Positions 26,977-36,466 of a stretch of DNA of 62,247 bases are shown here, one piece after another. Every line of letters starts with the position of its first letter. The first letter of the stretch is position 1. Origin of the DNA: Nostoc mirabile CHAB5784 (GTDB lineage: Bacteria > Cyanobacteriota > Cyanobacteriia > Cyanobacteriales > Nostocaceae). Made by a program: the position numbers and the translations under genes. The notes beneath the pieces were generated by a model that saw only the letters and a program-made list of their open reading frames with translations, did no database searches and was not told the DNA's origin. The DNA is taken from NCBI RefSeq assembly GCF_020829645.1, contig NZ_JAIVFS010000038.1, positions 15,643-77,889 on the forward strand. Reading direction: 5' to 3'.

Positions 26977-27143
26977 ACTCTTCTCCTCTTAGGTGATTTT
27001 TATAAAAACTCACAATCTCTAATTTTATCACTTTATTAGGGAATAGGGAATAGGGAAAGAGGAGGCAGAAGGCAGAAGTTCTAAGATGTTTGAATTTTGA
27101 ATTTTGAATTGATTTCTCCCCCTGCTCCCTCATCTCCCCACTC

Positions 27144-27656
27144 CTAATTGATGCTCAAAATCCATGTTCCCATGTAACGTAGTAGTGGCACATCGCCAGG
27201 GGAGAGGACTTGACAGTTAAAATAGTAGACTCCACCGAAGGCTGGATTTTTCACGTTAGATAAGACTACCTCAACTGGGCTACCTGCTGGCACTGGCTCT
27301 TGGGGAAAAATATTAATTAGCTTACCTTCTTTGTCCCACTTCACCTCAGAAAGCGGAACTGCTTTGCCTTTGACTCGGACTTCAATGTTTTTCTGGTCAA
27401 AAGTTCCTTTGTAATAATCAGGGTAGGTAATGGCAAATTGACCAACAGCCAATTTCATTCTTTGGGCTGGAATCCTTAATATGTATCGATCCCAACCATT
27501 AGCTTGTCCACCAAAATCTAACCGGAAGGGCAGTTGATTTTCGCTTTTGATGCCGCTAAAGAGCGTAAATCCAGGTAAGCTTTGCGCCCAAGTCAAGGCT
27601 GGTAATCCAGCAACCAGAAAGCTAGTCACGGCTAAAGCAGAAAGTAAACGTCGCAT
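27144..27656 (-). CDS. Secreted DUF2808 protein
   Basis: 170 residues with a clear signal peptide (MRRLLSALAVTSFLVAGLPA, cleavage near TWA-QS). The mature part has WDRYILRIPAQRMKLAVGQF and YPDYYKGTFD, hallmarks of the cyanobacterial DUF2808 family, and reads as a beta-sandwich. It lies upstream of rpmH on the same strand, with a repeat-containing gap between. Function unknown. Confidence 0.85.
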   Translation of the reverse strand: MRRLLSALAVTSFLVAGLPALTWAQSLPGFTLFSGIKSENQLPFRLDFGGQANGWDRYILRIPAQRMKLAVGQFAITYPDYYKGTFDQKNIEVRVKGKAVPLSEVKWDKEGKLINIFPQEPVPAGSPVEVVLSNVKNPAFGGVYYFNCQVLSPGDVPLLRYMGTWILSIN

Positions 27657-28417
27657 AATCAGGCTTCCTCTACCAAAATATAAATCTGTTATCTAAAATA
27701 ACTGTGTGTTAGTATTCGTTACTAAACTTTACTACTGACTTCCTGACAATTGACGTTCAATAACAAAAAAAAGTGCCATCCTTACTGAGGTTTGGGCTAC
27801 ATCAAAATTACTTAGTTATAAATTTACCATATACTCGATTTACTTCATTACCCTTACAGAGTGCTGATTTTAGACTTAGGTTGGTCAAATTTTGAACTAA
27901 ATATAAACACAGTCGCGGTTGGATTGTGTTTCTAAATATGTATAAGTGTATCTAAATTTGAGAATTTTGTTATAAAAATTGAGGCGTGCCATCAGCGATC
28001 GCCAGTTAAGTTGGGCTAAATTGATTAAAATAAGTTGGAATCAGAGTCGTAATTATTAAAATTTGATTGGGAAATTATAAAGCTTTCAAAATTTGGTCAA
28101 TATTACTCTATAAGAAAGGAATACCAAAATTTCTCAATCCCGAAAATAAGCTGAAGATAAAGATGCAAAATTTGGGAATCAATTTAGGATGTGCAATACG
28201 TAACCCTGTTTGCAACTATCTGAAAATATGACATCTGCGAGCGGCAAAGTCAGGCTTTGCCTGGACAGCTAAGAATGGGAGAGGAAAGTTTCAAGGTTCA
28301 ATCTACAAGTAAAATTCATGGGTGATGTTCCTGCCTAAGTACTATGAGTGCGGGACACGCCTCATCTAGACAATCGCTTACTTGGCAGAAATTAGGTATT
28401 TATCTTCAGGAGATTTC
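27657..28417. other. Intergenic region between divergent DUF2808 and pntAA genes
   Basis: About 760 bp, AT-rich, no gene or dispersed repeat recognised. It presumably holds two divergent promoters and a long pnt leader; no specific operator can be assigned by eye. Confidence 0.5.
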
Positions 28418-29590
28418 ATGAGAATAGCAGTTGCTAAAGAAATTGAAGTTTGTGAACGTCGTGTGGCATTAATTCCTGACACCGTTGCTCGATTGGTAAA
28501 ACAAGGTTTGGAAGTTTGGGTAGAAACAGGTGCAGGAGAACGATCATTTTTTGGCGATTCTGACTATGAAGCCGCAGGAGCCACAATAATCAGCGATACT
28601 GCCAAATTATGGGGCGAAACAGATATTCTGCTGAAAGTCAGCCCCCCACAAGAACGAGAAGATGGACGCTCAGAAATTGATTTGTTAAAGGAAGGGGCTG
28701 TATTAGTCAGTTTCCTTAATCCTTTGGGAAATCCTGTTGTAGCACAGCAACTAGCAAATCGGAAAGTCACAGCCTTGAGTATGGAAATGATTCCCCGTAC
28801 TACCAGGGCGCAAAGTATGGATGCTTTGTCCTCGCAAGCTTCATTAGCAGGTTACAAGGCTGTATTAATTGCCGCAGCTGCATTACCGAAATATTTCCCA
28901 ATGTTAACCACAGCCGCAGGCACGATCGCTCCAGCGAAAGTATTTATTATGGGCGCTGGTGTAGCCGGATTACAAGCGATCGCCACCGCCAGACGCTTGG
29001 GAGCAGTGGTAGAAGCCTTTGATATTCGTCCCGCCGTCAAAGAAGAAGTGCAAAGCTTAGGGGCAAAATTCGTTGAAGTCAAATTAGAGGAAGAAACCGT
29101 CGCTGCTGGTGGTTACGCCAAGGAAATTTCTGAGGCTAGCAAACAACGTACCCAAGAAGTTGTCGCCGAACACATTAAAAATTCTGATGTGGTGATTACC
29201 ACCGCCCAAGTTCCTGGGAGACAAGCACCACGGCTTGTTACAGAAGAAATGGTGGCACAAATGAAACCAGGTTCAGTAATTGTGGATTTGGCCGCTGAAC
29301 AGGGTGGTAACTGCGCCTGCACCGAACCAGGTAAAGATATTGTGTGGAACGGTGTGACAATTATCGGCCCCATCAATCTCCCATCATCGATGCCAATTCA
29401 CGCCAGCCAATTGTATGCCAAGAACGTAACTTCGTTGATGCAATTGCTAATTAAAGACAAAGCTTTGCAGGTAGACTTTAGCGACGACATCGTTGATGCA
29501 GCTTGCGTTACCCACGCTGGTGAAATTCGCAATCAACGAGTGCGGGATGCGCTACAAGCTTTGAATACTCAACAACCGGCGGTTAATTAG
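28418..29590 (+). CDS. pntAA: NAD(P) transhydrogenase alpha subunit, NAD-binding part
   Basis: 390 residues from the ATG at 28418, preceded by CAGGAGA; an upstream in-frame TTG at 28382 lacks such a site. The N-terminus MRIAVAKEIEVCERRVALIPD, the RSMDALSSQ-type loop (RAQSMDALSSQASLAGYKA) and the dinucleotide fold VFIMGAGVAGLQAIATARRLGA identify domain I. It couples hydride transfer between NADH and NADP to proton movement. Alpha is split into two genes, as in other cyanobacteria. It is followed by a 193-bp repeat-rich gap before pntAB. Confidence 0.96.
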   Translation: MRIAVAKEIEVCERRVALIPDTVARLVKQGLEVWVETGAGERSFFGDSDYEAAGATIISDTAKLWGETDILLKVSPPQEREDGRSEIDLLKEGAVLVSFLNPLGNPVVAQQLANRKVTALSMEMIPRTTRAQSMDALSSQASLAGYKAVLIAAAALPKYFPMLTTAAGTIAPAKVFIMGAGVAGLQAIATARRLGAVVEAFDIRPAVKEEVQSLGAKFVEVKLEEETVAAGGYAKEISEASKQRTQEVVAEHIKNSDVVITTAQVPGRQAPRLVTEEMVAQMKPGSVIVDLAAEQGGNCACTEPGKDIVWNGVTIIGPINLPSSMPIHASQLYAKNVTSLMQLLIKDKALQVDFSDDIVDAACVTHAGEIRNQRVRDALQALNTQQPAVN

Positions 29591-29760
29591 GGAGATGAGG
29601 GAGCAGGGGGAGATAAGGGAGATGAGGGAGATGAGGGAGATGAGGGAGCAGGGGAAGTAAGGGGAGATAAGGGAGAAGAACCAATGCCCAATGCCCAATG
29701 CCCAATGCCCAATGCCCCATGCCCAATGCCCAATGCCCAATGCCCAATGCCCCATTCCCA
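29591..29760. repeat. STRR block inside the pnt operon
   Basis: A run of gggagatga/gggagcagg units is followed by about nine heptamers of the ccaatgc type. The block fills the gap between the pntAA stop and the Shine-Dalgarno of pntAB. Confidence 0.9.
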
Positions 29761-29783
29761 TTTACACAAGGAGTTTTGATTTC

Positions 29784-30077
29784 ATGACAGAGGCATTACT
29801 TGCTGCTTTGTTTGTATTTGTTTTGGCATCTTTTATCGGCTTTGAAGTCATCAACAAAATCCCACCGACTCTACACACGCCCTTAATGTCAGGCTCAAAC
29901 GCGATTTCTGGCATTGCGGTACTTGGAGCAATAGTTGCTGCTGGTGCAAGAGACACAAATGTGTCCGTAATTCTCGGTTTGATTGCTGTGGTACTGGCAA
30001 CAGTCAACGTTGTAGGCGGTTTTTTAGTGACAGACAGAATGTTGCAAATGTTCAAGAAGAAGGAGATTAAGGCGTGA
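29784..30077 (+). CDS. pntAB: NAD(P) transhydrogenase alpha subunit, membrane part
   Basis: 97 residues from the ATG at 29784, with AAGGAG at 29768-29773. Three membrane helices are visible (ALLAALFVFVLASFIGFEVI, ISGIAVLGAIVAAGA, VILGLIAVVLATVNVVGGFLV). It supplies part of the proton channel (domain II). An upstream extension of the open frame reads through the STRR block and is not credible. The stop overlaps the pntB GTG by 4 bp. Confidence 0.95.
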   Translation: MTEALLAALFVFVLASFIGFEVINKIPPTLHTPLMSGSNAISGIAVLGAIVAAGARDTNVSVILGLIAVVLATVNVVGGFLVTDRMLQMFKKKEIKA

Positions 30078-31480
30078 GCGACTTTTTACCAACTGGCATT
30101 CAGCTGACGTACTTAGTCGCTGCATCGTTATTCATTCTGGGCTTGAAAAAGCTGGGATCACCTGCTACAGCGCGGAACGGTAATATCGTAGCGGCTGTGG
30201 GGATGCTGCTAGCGATCGCAGCGACAATGCTGGATCAGCATGTGTTGAACTACGAGATGATATTGTTGGGCTTGGCGATTGGATCGGGAATTGGTGCGAT
30301 CGTTGCCTACAAAGTCCAAATGACTGAAATGCCGCAAATGGTGGGTTTACTCAACGGTTTAGGTGGTGCGGCTTCGGCATTAGTAGCCGTTGCCGAATTC
30401 TGGCGGTTATTAGATAGTTCGCAGCCGATACCCCTAGATGTGAACATTTCCATGCTGTTGGACGTGTTAATCGGTGGTGTTACCTTCACAGGTAGTTTTT
30501 TAGCCTTTGCCAAATTGCAAGGTTTAATTAGCGGTTCCCCGATTACATTTCCATTCCAGCAACCATTTAACCTCTTGCTTCTGGGTGCTTATATATTAGG
30601 TAGTGCCTACTTAATCATCACACCAGATAGCTTACCCATATTCTTGGGAGTCGTTGCCGTTTCTTTAGTGTTGGGCGTGATGTTCGTCATCCCCATTGGT
30701 GGCGGCGATATGCCAGTGGTAATCTCGCTGTTGAACTCGTTGTCAGGTGTGGCGGCGGCGGCGGCGGGGTTTGTGGTGATGAACAATATGTTAATCATCG
30801 CTGGTGCTTTGGTGGGAGCATCTGGCTTAATCCTCACCGAAATTATGTGTAAGGCGATGAACCGCTCCTTATTTAGTGTGCTGTTCAGCGCTTTTGGTAC
30901 TGGTTCTAGTTCTGGTGGTGCTGCTGCTAGTGGTGGTGCAACTGATCAAACCGTCCGCAGCATTGATCCTGAAGAAGGGGCGATGATGTTGGGTTATGCC
31001 CGTTCTGTGGTAATTGTGCCTGGTTATGGTATGGCAGTTGCCCAAGCGCAACATAGCGTCCGGGAATTGTCGGATCAGTTAGAAAAAATGGGCGTTGATG
31101 TCAAGTATGCCATTCACCCCGTTGCTGGGAGAATGCCGGGACACATGAATGTGTTACTTGCAGAGGCAAATGTGCCTTATACGCAGTTGTACGATATGGA
31201 TGATATTAATCCCCAGTTTGATCAAGCGGATGTGGCTTTAGTAATTGGGGCAAATGATGTGGTAAATCCGGCGGCGCGGAGTGATGCAAATAGCCCGATT
31301 TATGGTATGCCGATTTTGGAAGTAGATCGGGCGAAGCAGACGATTGTGATTAAGCGCGGGATGAGTACGGGTTTTGCCGGTGTAGATAATGAGTTGTTCT
31401 ACAAGGATAAAACGACGATGCTTTTTGGTAGTGCGAAGGATATGGTGGCGAAGTTGGTTTCGGAAGTGAAGCAACTTTAA
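30074..31480 (+). CDS. pntB: NAD(P) transhydrogenase beta subunit
   Basis: 468 residues from a GTG start that overlaps the pntAB stop (GTGA). Membrane helices cover about residues 1-265. The C-terminal NADP-binding domain III begins near VRSIDPEEGAMMLGYARSV and contains VIVPGYGMAVAQAQHSV, GRMPGHMNVLLAEA and VVNPAAR. It completes the proton-translocating enzyme. Confidence 0.97.
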   Translation: MSDFLPTGIQLTYLVAASLFILGLKKLGSPATARNGNIVAAVGMLLAIAATMLDQHVLNYEMILLGLAIGSGIGAIVAYKVQMTEMPQMVGLLNGLGGAASALVAVAEFWRLLDSSQPIPLDVNISMLLDVLIGGVTFTGSFLAFAKLQGLISGSPITFPFQQPFNLLLLGAYILGSAYLIITPDSLPIFLGVVAVSLVLGVMFVIPIGGGDMPVVISLLNSLSGVAAAAAGFVVMNNMLIIAGALVGASGLILTEIMCKAMNRSLFSVLFSAFGTGSSSGGAAASGGATDQTVRSIDPEEGAMMLGYARSVVIVPGYGMAVAQAQHSVRELSDQLEKMGVDVKYAIHPVAGRMPGHMNVLLAEANVPYTQLYDMDDINPQFDQADVALVIGANDVVNPAARSDANSPIYGMPILEVDRAKQTIVIKRGMSTGFAGVDNELFYKDKTTMLFGSAKDMVAKLVSEVKQL

Positions 31481-31667
31481 CGAACCGCAGAGGCGCAGAG
31501 AGCGCAAAGAAAAGAATTTAGAGAGTTTGCTTGCCTTGGGGGTTTGATGCTTCTGGGGCAAGTTTTTAACATCGTGGTCGAAGGTTAAGCATTATCAATT
31601 TTCCTACCCACTTACTTAGTTTACACTTGGTAACAGCTTCCGTAACATTACCCCATACTGGCAAAAC

Positions 31668-33440
31668 ATGACAAATAATTTTCAAAAGCGAGCGAATAAT
31701 CTTTTAAATCAAGGAATTGAGCAAGTTCAAGCTGGTCAACTTCAGCCAGCATTGCAGTATTGGCAAGAAGCATTGCTACTTTACCAGCAAATTGACGACC
31801 GTCAGGGAGAGGCAATTACACTACTGAATTTGGGCAATGTCTGCCGTGACCTCAACCAATATCCACAAGCGATTGAGTTTTTAGAGCAAGCTCTATCTAT
31901 TTTTCGCTACAGTAGCGAACTACAAGGGGAGACTAATGCATTGATGCTTCTAGGTGGTATTCGCTACAACAGCCATCAATGGAAGGCGGCAATTGAGTAC
32001 TACCAGCAGGCGCTTAGACCCGTTCAACTTTTGTCCGACCGAGACACAGAGTCACGAGCGCTGACTTCTATTGGTAATGCTTACGTCAATCTAGAGCAAT
32101 TCCAGCAGGCTCTAGCATCCTACCAGCAGGCTTTGCCCATTTTTCGTTCTAGGGGAGATCGTCAAGGAGAAGCTAACGTACTTCAGTATCAGGGAACTGC
32201 CTACTACAGCTTTGGACAACCGCAAAAAGCAATTGAATGCTATCAGCAAGCTTTGCTACTCTATCAAGCCATTGGGGAATATGCAGAATCGGCTAAAGTG
32301 GTGACTAATCTGGGAAACGCATTTGTTAACATACACCAATTTCAACAGGCAATTGATTGCTACCAGCAAGCAATTATTATTTTTCAACAAATTGGTGATA
32401 GTTATACAGTAGCTTCTGTTCTGGCAAATTTGGGTATGGCTTACCTGAATGTCAATCAATTTCAACAAGCAGTTGAAAGCTATCGTGCCGCCATACCTAT
32501 CTTTGAGCATTTCGGCGATTTTCAATCGCTTGCTTTTTGCTGCGACCAAGCATTATCTATTTATCAACAGCTAGACGATAGACTTGAAGAAGCTAATACT
32601 TTAATTTGTCAAGGTTGGGCTTATAATAATCTCAGTCAATATGCACGGGCAATTGAGTGCTATCAAAAAGCTTTGCCTATCTTACGTATGCTTAAATTAC
32701 GCTACGAAGAAGGAACTGCCTTAAATAGACTAGGTATTGCCTACGACAATATAGGTCAATATCAACAGGCAATTGACTTTTATCAACAAGCTCTCCCCGT
32801 ATTTCAAGAAATTGATGCTCAACGAGACGTAGCATCAGTACTGACGAATTTAGGGATTGTTCACGACAACCTTAAATGCTACCAACAGGCAATTGAGTTT
32901 TACCAGCAAGCCTTGCAGATTGAGAGGCAAGTTGGTACTCGTCAAGGTGAAGCAAGCGTCTTAATAAATTTGGGTGTTCCTTACCGTCGCATTGCACAAT
33001 TCCAAGAGGCTCTAGCTTGCTATTTGGAAGCCTTGCCAATGGTTCAACAGATGTGCAACAAGAGAGAAGAAGCAATGGTGCTGACCAATTTGGGCAACGT
33101 ATACCTAGACCTCAAGCAACCTTTGCTTTCTGTTGAATACTACCAAAAAGCTTTGCTTATATATCGAGAAGCAGGCGATCGCCTGTCGTCCGGGATGGTG
33201 CTAAGTAATCTCGGTCGATTGATGTTACAGCAAAATCAACTAAAAGCTGCCGAATCTTACTTTGATGAAATGGTAGCCGTGCGAGAATCTATTCGTGCTG
33301 AATTGCGAGAATTACCCGTTGCTCAACAACAAACATTTCTAAATGAGATTGCTAAAGACTATCAGGATTATGCAAGGTTATTACAAGTAAGCTCGCAGTA
33401 TTCAAAGGCACAGCAAATCTTGGACTTGCTTAATATTTAG
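31668..33440 (+). CDS. TPR-repeat protein lacking the usual C-terminal effector domain
   Basis: 590 residues made almost entirely of about 13 consecutive 40-residue TPRs of the NLG-AY-x-x-x-QYQQAI-x-YQQAL type. The last 70 residues (AVRESIRAELREL to SKAQQILDLLNI) resemble the linker that precedes a CHAT protease domain in many cyanobacterial TPR-CHAT proteins, yet the frame stops there. No CHAT sequence was seen in the following 200 bp. It could be a natural scaffold or a truncated TPR-CHAT gene. No partner is obvious. Confidence 0.85.
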   Translation: MTNNFQKRANNLLNQGIEQVQAGQLQPALQYWQEALLLYQQIDDRQGEAITLLNLGNVCRDLNQYPQAIEFLEQALSIFRYSSELQGETNALMLLGGIRYNSHQWKAAIEYYQQALRPVQLLSDRDTESRALTSIGNAYVNLEQFQQALASYQQALPIFRSRGDRQGEANVLQYQGTAYYSFGQPQKAIECYQQALLLYQAIGEYAESAKVVTNLGNAFVNIHQFQQAIDCYQQAIIIFQQIGDSYTVASVLANLGMAYLNVNQFQQAVESYRAAIPIFEHFGDFQSLAFCCDQALSIYQQLDDRLEEANTLICQGWAYNNLSQYARAIECYQKALPILRMLKLRYEEGTALNRLGIAYDNIGQYQQAIDFYQQALPVFQEIDAQRDVASVLTNLGIVHDNLKCYQQAIEFYQQALQIERQVGTRQGEASVLINLGVPYRRIAQFQEALACYLEALPMVQQMCNKREEAMVLTNLGNVYLDLKQPLLSVEYYQKALLIYREAGDRLSSGMVLSNLGRLMLQQNQLKAAESYFDEMVAVRESIRAELRELPVAQQQTFLNEIAKDYQDYARLLQVSSQYSKAQQILDLLNI

Positions 33441-33648
33441 AACTCGCTCTCCACTCTAGACTTATTGTAAGGAACAGTGACTTCGTAGGAGTATCGCTCT
33501 CTTTTTCCTTTGCGCTTCTGCGTAATAAGGCTAGGCAAAGCCCGCCGCAGGCATCGTCCTCTCCTTCCTCTGTGTTCTCTGGGCTTCTGTGGTTTGTTAA
33601 AAAAAGCGATCGCCAAATCTCCACAGTGCGATCGCTCTGGCAATATAA

Positions 33649-34098
33649 TTAAGACTGCGGTGTAATACTGCGTGGATCAACAACTACAATTTCAGAAAAA
33701 CGTTTAAAGTCATCAATATTAAATGTAAGTAGATGTGTAATCTGGTGTGTTATCATTGCTGCAACTAAACGTGCATCATGCACCTTTTTTCCCATGACTT
33801 GGTATTTAACAATTAGAGATTCCCATTCACTAAAAATAACAGGTGTATCAAGGTGTAGTATAAATATCTTCTTGAGCTTATCAGTTTCTTCTACTGCTTG
33901 AGCCGTGGATAAACCTAAACCATTACTATTAATTGGTCTTGTCGCAACAGCCCAAAACTCAATGATATTCTGTGGAATTATATATAATAATTCCCCTTGT
34001 CTCTTGAGCATCAATATCGCTCTTTGAGTATCAAAGTGCATTGGGCTATTCTTTTGCACCAAACGCAGCAAAATATTAGTATCCACCAAATAGCTCAT
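33649..34098 (-). CDS. PIN-domain toxin (VapC type)
   Basis: 149 residues. The PIN active-site acidic residues are visible: Asp6 (LVDTN), Glu47 (IIEFWAV), Asp108 (VHDARLVA) and Asp129/130 (TFNIDDF). It is probably a site-specific RNase cutting tRNA or rRNA when freed from antitoxin. Its ATG overlaps the stop of the upstream antitoxin gene by 4 bp. It looks intact, unlike the vapC at 13822. Confidence 0.9.
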   Translation of the reverse strand: MSYLVDTNILLRLVQKNSPMHFDTQRAILMLKRQGELLYIIPQNIIEFWAVATRPINSNGLGLSTAQAVEETDKLKKIFILHLDTPVIFSEWESLIVKYQVMGKKVHDARLVAAMITHQITHLLTFNIDDFKRFSEIVVVDPRSITPQS

Positions 34099-34373
34099 AA
34101 CATTTCATCTTCTCTGGTGTAAATACTCTCTCGACTAATCGCGTCATCTGAAAGTGCTGGTGCTAAAGAAAAAGCAGGACTATTTATTAAATCTGTTAAT
34201 ATAGCTTCCCATTCTTCCTGAGTTGATACTTGATAAAAAAAACTTTCTTCATGGCTGGTTAAACTGTTTTCAATCAGAGATGCAAGATAAGCTTCTACCG
34301 ATAAACCTTGTGCAGCAGCTTCAGCAATGAGACGAGCCTCTATTTCTGGTTTCAATTGTAGCTGTATGGTCAT
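34095..34373 (-). CDS. Antitoxin of the adjacent PIN toxin
   Basis: 92 residues. The N-terminus (MTIQLQLKPEIEARLIAEAAAQGLSVEAYLASLIE) reads as a ribbon-helix-helix DNA-binding fold. The acidic C-terminus would wrap the toxin. Four-base overlap with the toxin gene. It probably represses its own promoter. Confidence 0.85.
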   Translation of the reverse strand: MTIQLQLKPEIEARLIAEAAAQGLSVEAYLASLIENSLTSHEESFFYQVSTQEEWEAILTDLINSPAFSLAPALSDDAISRESIYTREDEML

Positions 34374-34407
34374 TTGTTGTTTCCTAATTCCCTGAGTTGT
34401 TGAAGTC

Positions 34408-34644
34408 TTAATCTGGATAGTCGCAAAAGTCTTCTCCCTCTAAGTCTGAGAATATATTTAATTCACTACCAGGTGCATAATTTCTAATAGCTGTCATTGC
34501 GGCTAGTGTTAGTTGGCGTTTTTGCTCATCTTTGGTAAGTGAGTGTTTTTCTTGAAGAACTAATTGCAAGGCTGATTCAGCTATCTTCAGGCGATCGCTT
34601 ATGCTCAAACTTGGAAGTGCTTGGAGAATTTCTTTGATTTGCAT
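34408..34644 (-). CDS. Antitoxin-like small protein without an adjacent toxin of its own
   Basis: 78 residues, beginning MQIKEILQALPSLSISDRLKIAESALQ. This N-terminal pattern is common in small cyanobacterial proteins that accompany RNase toxins. The tail is very acidic (DLEGEDFCDYPD). The gene 34 bp downstream is already a complete antitoxin, so this one may be an orphan or a third component. Function not established. Confidence 0.65.
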   Translation of the reverse strand: MQIKEILQALPSLSISDRLKIAESALQLVLQEKHSLTKDEQKRQLTLAAMTAIRNYAPGSELNIFSDLEGEDFCDYPD

Positions 34645-34649
34645 ATAAG

Positions 34650-34765
34650 TTTAAAGCGTAGGCCAAGCCCGCCGTTGGCGTAGCGTCTCCAAGAGTTGGC
34701 ATCGCCAAAACTCGACAGTGCGTAGGCGTTCGCGTAGCGTTCCGCAGGAAAGCCAGCCGAAGGCA
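34650..34765. repeat. Dispersed GCGTAGCGTCTCC-type repeat
   Basis: Contains GCGTAGCGTCTCCAAGAGTTGG and GCGTTCGCGTAGCG segments of the family seen at 23871-24048. It separates two toxin-antitoxin modules. Confidence 0.7.
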
Positions 34766-34781
34766 TCGCTCGGTTTATTTT

Positions 34782-35231
34782 CTAAATTTCTTGCCATTCT
34801 CTAGCATCAATAAAAATAGATAGATGTTTTTTATTGCTTGTGGCAATAATAACCTCATGCCCATAATTAGCAACTAAAATAGATTGAGATGCCAAAATTA
34901 CATCACCATCTAAAGCTTTATTATCTGCTGTAGATTTTCCTTGATTTCTGACTTGGGCCCATAACTCTGCTGCTTTCAACATCACTTCTGTTGTAATAGG
35001 AAGATAGATAATTTCTGACTTGAGTTGATTAAGTTTTATAATTCCTGATAATTTATTTGCCCTTAATAATTCCCGTCTAATTTCATAATCTATAATTTCT
35101 GGTAAAATTACTTCATATTCTCTCTCAAAGAGCGTATAAAACCATTCTTGACATTGCACAGCTAGAGGCGTTGCTTTTGGATTAGTAATTAATCCCACAG
35201 GTGCAGAATCTAAGATAATAACCTTACTCAT
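34782..35231 (-). CDS. PIN-domain toxin-like protein
   Basis: 149 residues. Asp8 (IILDSAPVG), Glu50 (IIDYEIRREL), Asp108/110 (ALDGDVILA) and Thr131 (IATSNKKHL) fit the PIN nuclease pattern, with Leu-rich helices between. Six bases separate it from the upstream gene at 35238-35564, its probable antitoxin. Confidence 0.82.
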   Translation of the reverse strand: MSKVIILDSAPVGLITNPKATPLAVQCQEWFYTLFEREYEVILPEIIDYEIRRELLRANKLSGIIKLNQLKSEIIYLPITTEVMLKAAELWAQVRNQGKSTADNKALDGDVILASQSILVANYGHEVIIATSNKKHLSIFIDAREWQEI

Positions 35232-35237
35232 CCTATT

Positions 35238-35564
35238 TTAAATAGAAATACCTTTCATAGATTCAATAATTTCTAAGATTTTTTGTTGTTCTTCTTGTTC
35301 ATCTAACTCATTCCATGACTCAAATATTTTTTTGATGTTTCTTTTCCTTTCTTGTTGTTTGACGGGATCACTATGATTAATTTCATGAAGAGCATTTTCC
35401 CAGTTATTTAATGATGTCTGTTTCATCGTCACACTTTGACGAAATAGACGTACAATTTGTAGTAATTCTGGTAGATATTCTTCTGGAGTTTCTTGAATTT
35501 CTAATAATAGTTCAGCGCGGGGTGTAGTTGATGATTGTGCTGTGAGCGGTTGATTATTGTTCAT
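35238..35564 (-). CDS. Probable antitoxin of the 34782 PIN protein
   Basis: 108 residues, Glu/Gln-rich. The segment LLLEIQETPEEYLPELLQIVRLFRQSV is a typical N-terminal helix of cyanobacterial antitoxins paired with PIN toxins. The C-terminal half is charged and helical. The assignment rests mainly on position 6 bp upstream of the toxin gene. Confidence 0.7.
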   Translation of the reverse strand: MNNNQPLTAQSSTTPRAELLLEIQETPEEYLPELLQIVRLFRQSVTMKQTSLNNWENALHEINHSDPVKQQERKRNIKKIFESWNELDEQEEQQKILEIIESMKGISI

Positions 35565-35872
35565 AAATACCTTCCAAGTAAATTATTTAAAAACACGAGT
35601 AGATATTAATCAGTTTTAGCACTGGTAGTTATATTATATTTTAGCGTGAATGGCTATTTTAGTTTCCTGATAAAGTCCCGACGCTTACATGGTATCCAAT
35701 GGATCAAGAATCGGTTAGCGATCGAGCTAAGTATTATCAATTAAGCGATCGCCGCTCACCCGCCACCATGCATAGCCTCTGGTAGAGTTGCCCGCCGTAC
35801 CCCTACGGGGATCTACGCGTAGCGTCTCCAAGAGTTGGCATCACCTGAAAAATCTCTACTCTGCGATTATGA
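35565..35872. other. Intergenic with dispersed repeat
   Basis: No gene. About 35775-35840 carries the GGGGATCTACGCGTAGCGTCTCC repeat. The first 100 bp are AT-rich and probably hold the promoter of the toxin-antitoxin module. Confidence 0.5.
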
Positions 35873-36328
35873 TTAATTTGGGAAGAAGTCAGAATCTAAG
35901 GTTTCATCAACAGAAAAAGGATAGTCTTTAGGAAAAATAGACAGAGGAAGCCCTGTTTCAATAGATGCTTCTTTTCGAGCATGTTGGTAACAACTATCAA
36001 AAACTTCCGTGTAATAGTATTTTAAGCTCGGACTATCGACAAATGCTTCTTGTAACCTTTGACGATGTTCATAGATTGTATATAACCAGCTATTGGATCG
36101 GTTCTGGGGTTGAAATTTATATTTGAGAAGGTGCATTAAAAGCACTCTAAGATTACTCCTTAAAGCATTTTTATCGCTTCTTCCCATACTTTCAATTTCT
36201 TCAATTAAATTTTCTAACTCTAATTCTAAAAACTTTTTGTTTTTTAATAAATCAACAGTGTGTTCTAACCACAAGTGATAATCCTGTGCATAGAGGCTAT
36301 TGGTTTTAGGAACAGATTGATTGCTCAT
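35873..36328 (-). CDS. DUF29 family protein
   Basis: 151 residues. The sequence YAQDYHLWLEHTVDLLKNKKFLELELENLIEEIESMGRSDKNALRSNLRVLLMHLLKY is the defining DUF29 pattern, widespread and multicopy in cyanobacteria. Its function is unknown. An AAGGAGA Shine-Dalgarno is present upstream on the minus strand. Confidence 0.9.
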   Translation of the reverse strand: MSNQSVPKTNSLYAQDYHLWLEHTVDLLKNKKFLELELENLIEEIESMGRSDKNALRSNLRVLLMHLLKYKFQPQNRSNSWLYTIYEHRQRLQEAFVDSPSLKYYYTEVFDSCYQHARKEASIETGLPLSIFPKDYPFSVDETLDSDFFPN

Positions 36329-36466
36329 AATCTTCTCCTTTATAGATATATAATTTTAACATTACTTCTTAACAAGCAATCGCACTTTTTTACTTTTGGC
36401 AGTTCATTCCAAACTGTGTTGGCGTTGGGTAGCCTCTTGTAGAGAAGGCATCGCCTGATTTTTTCC

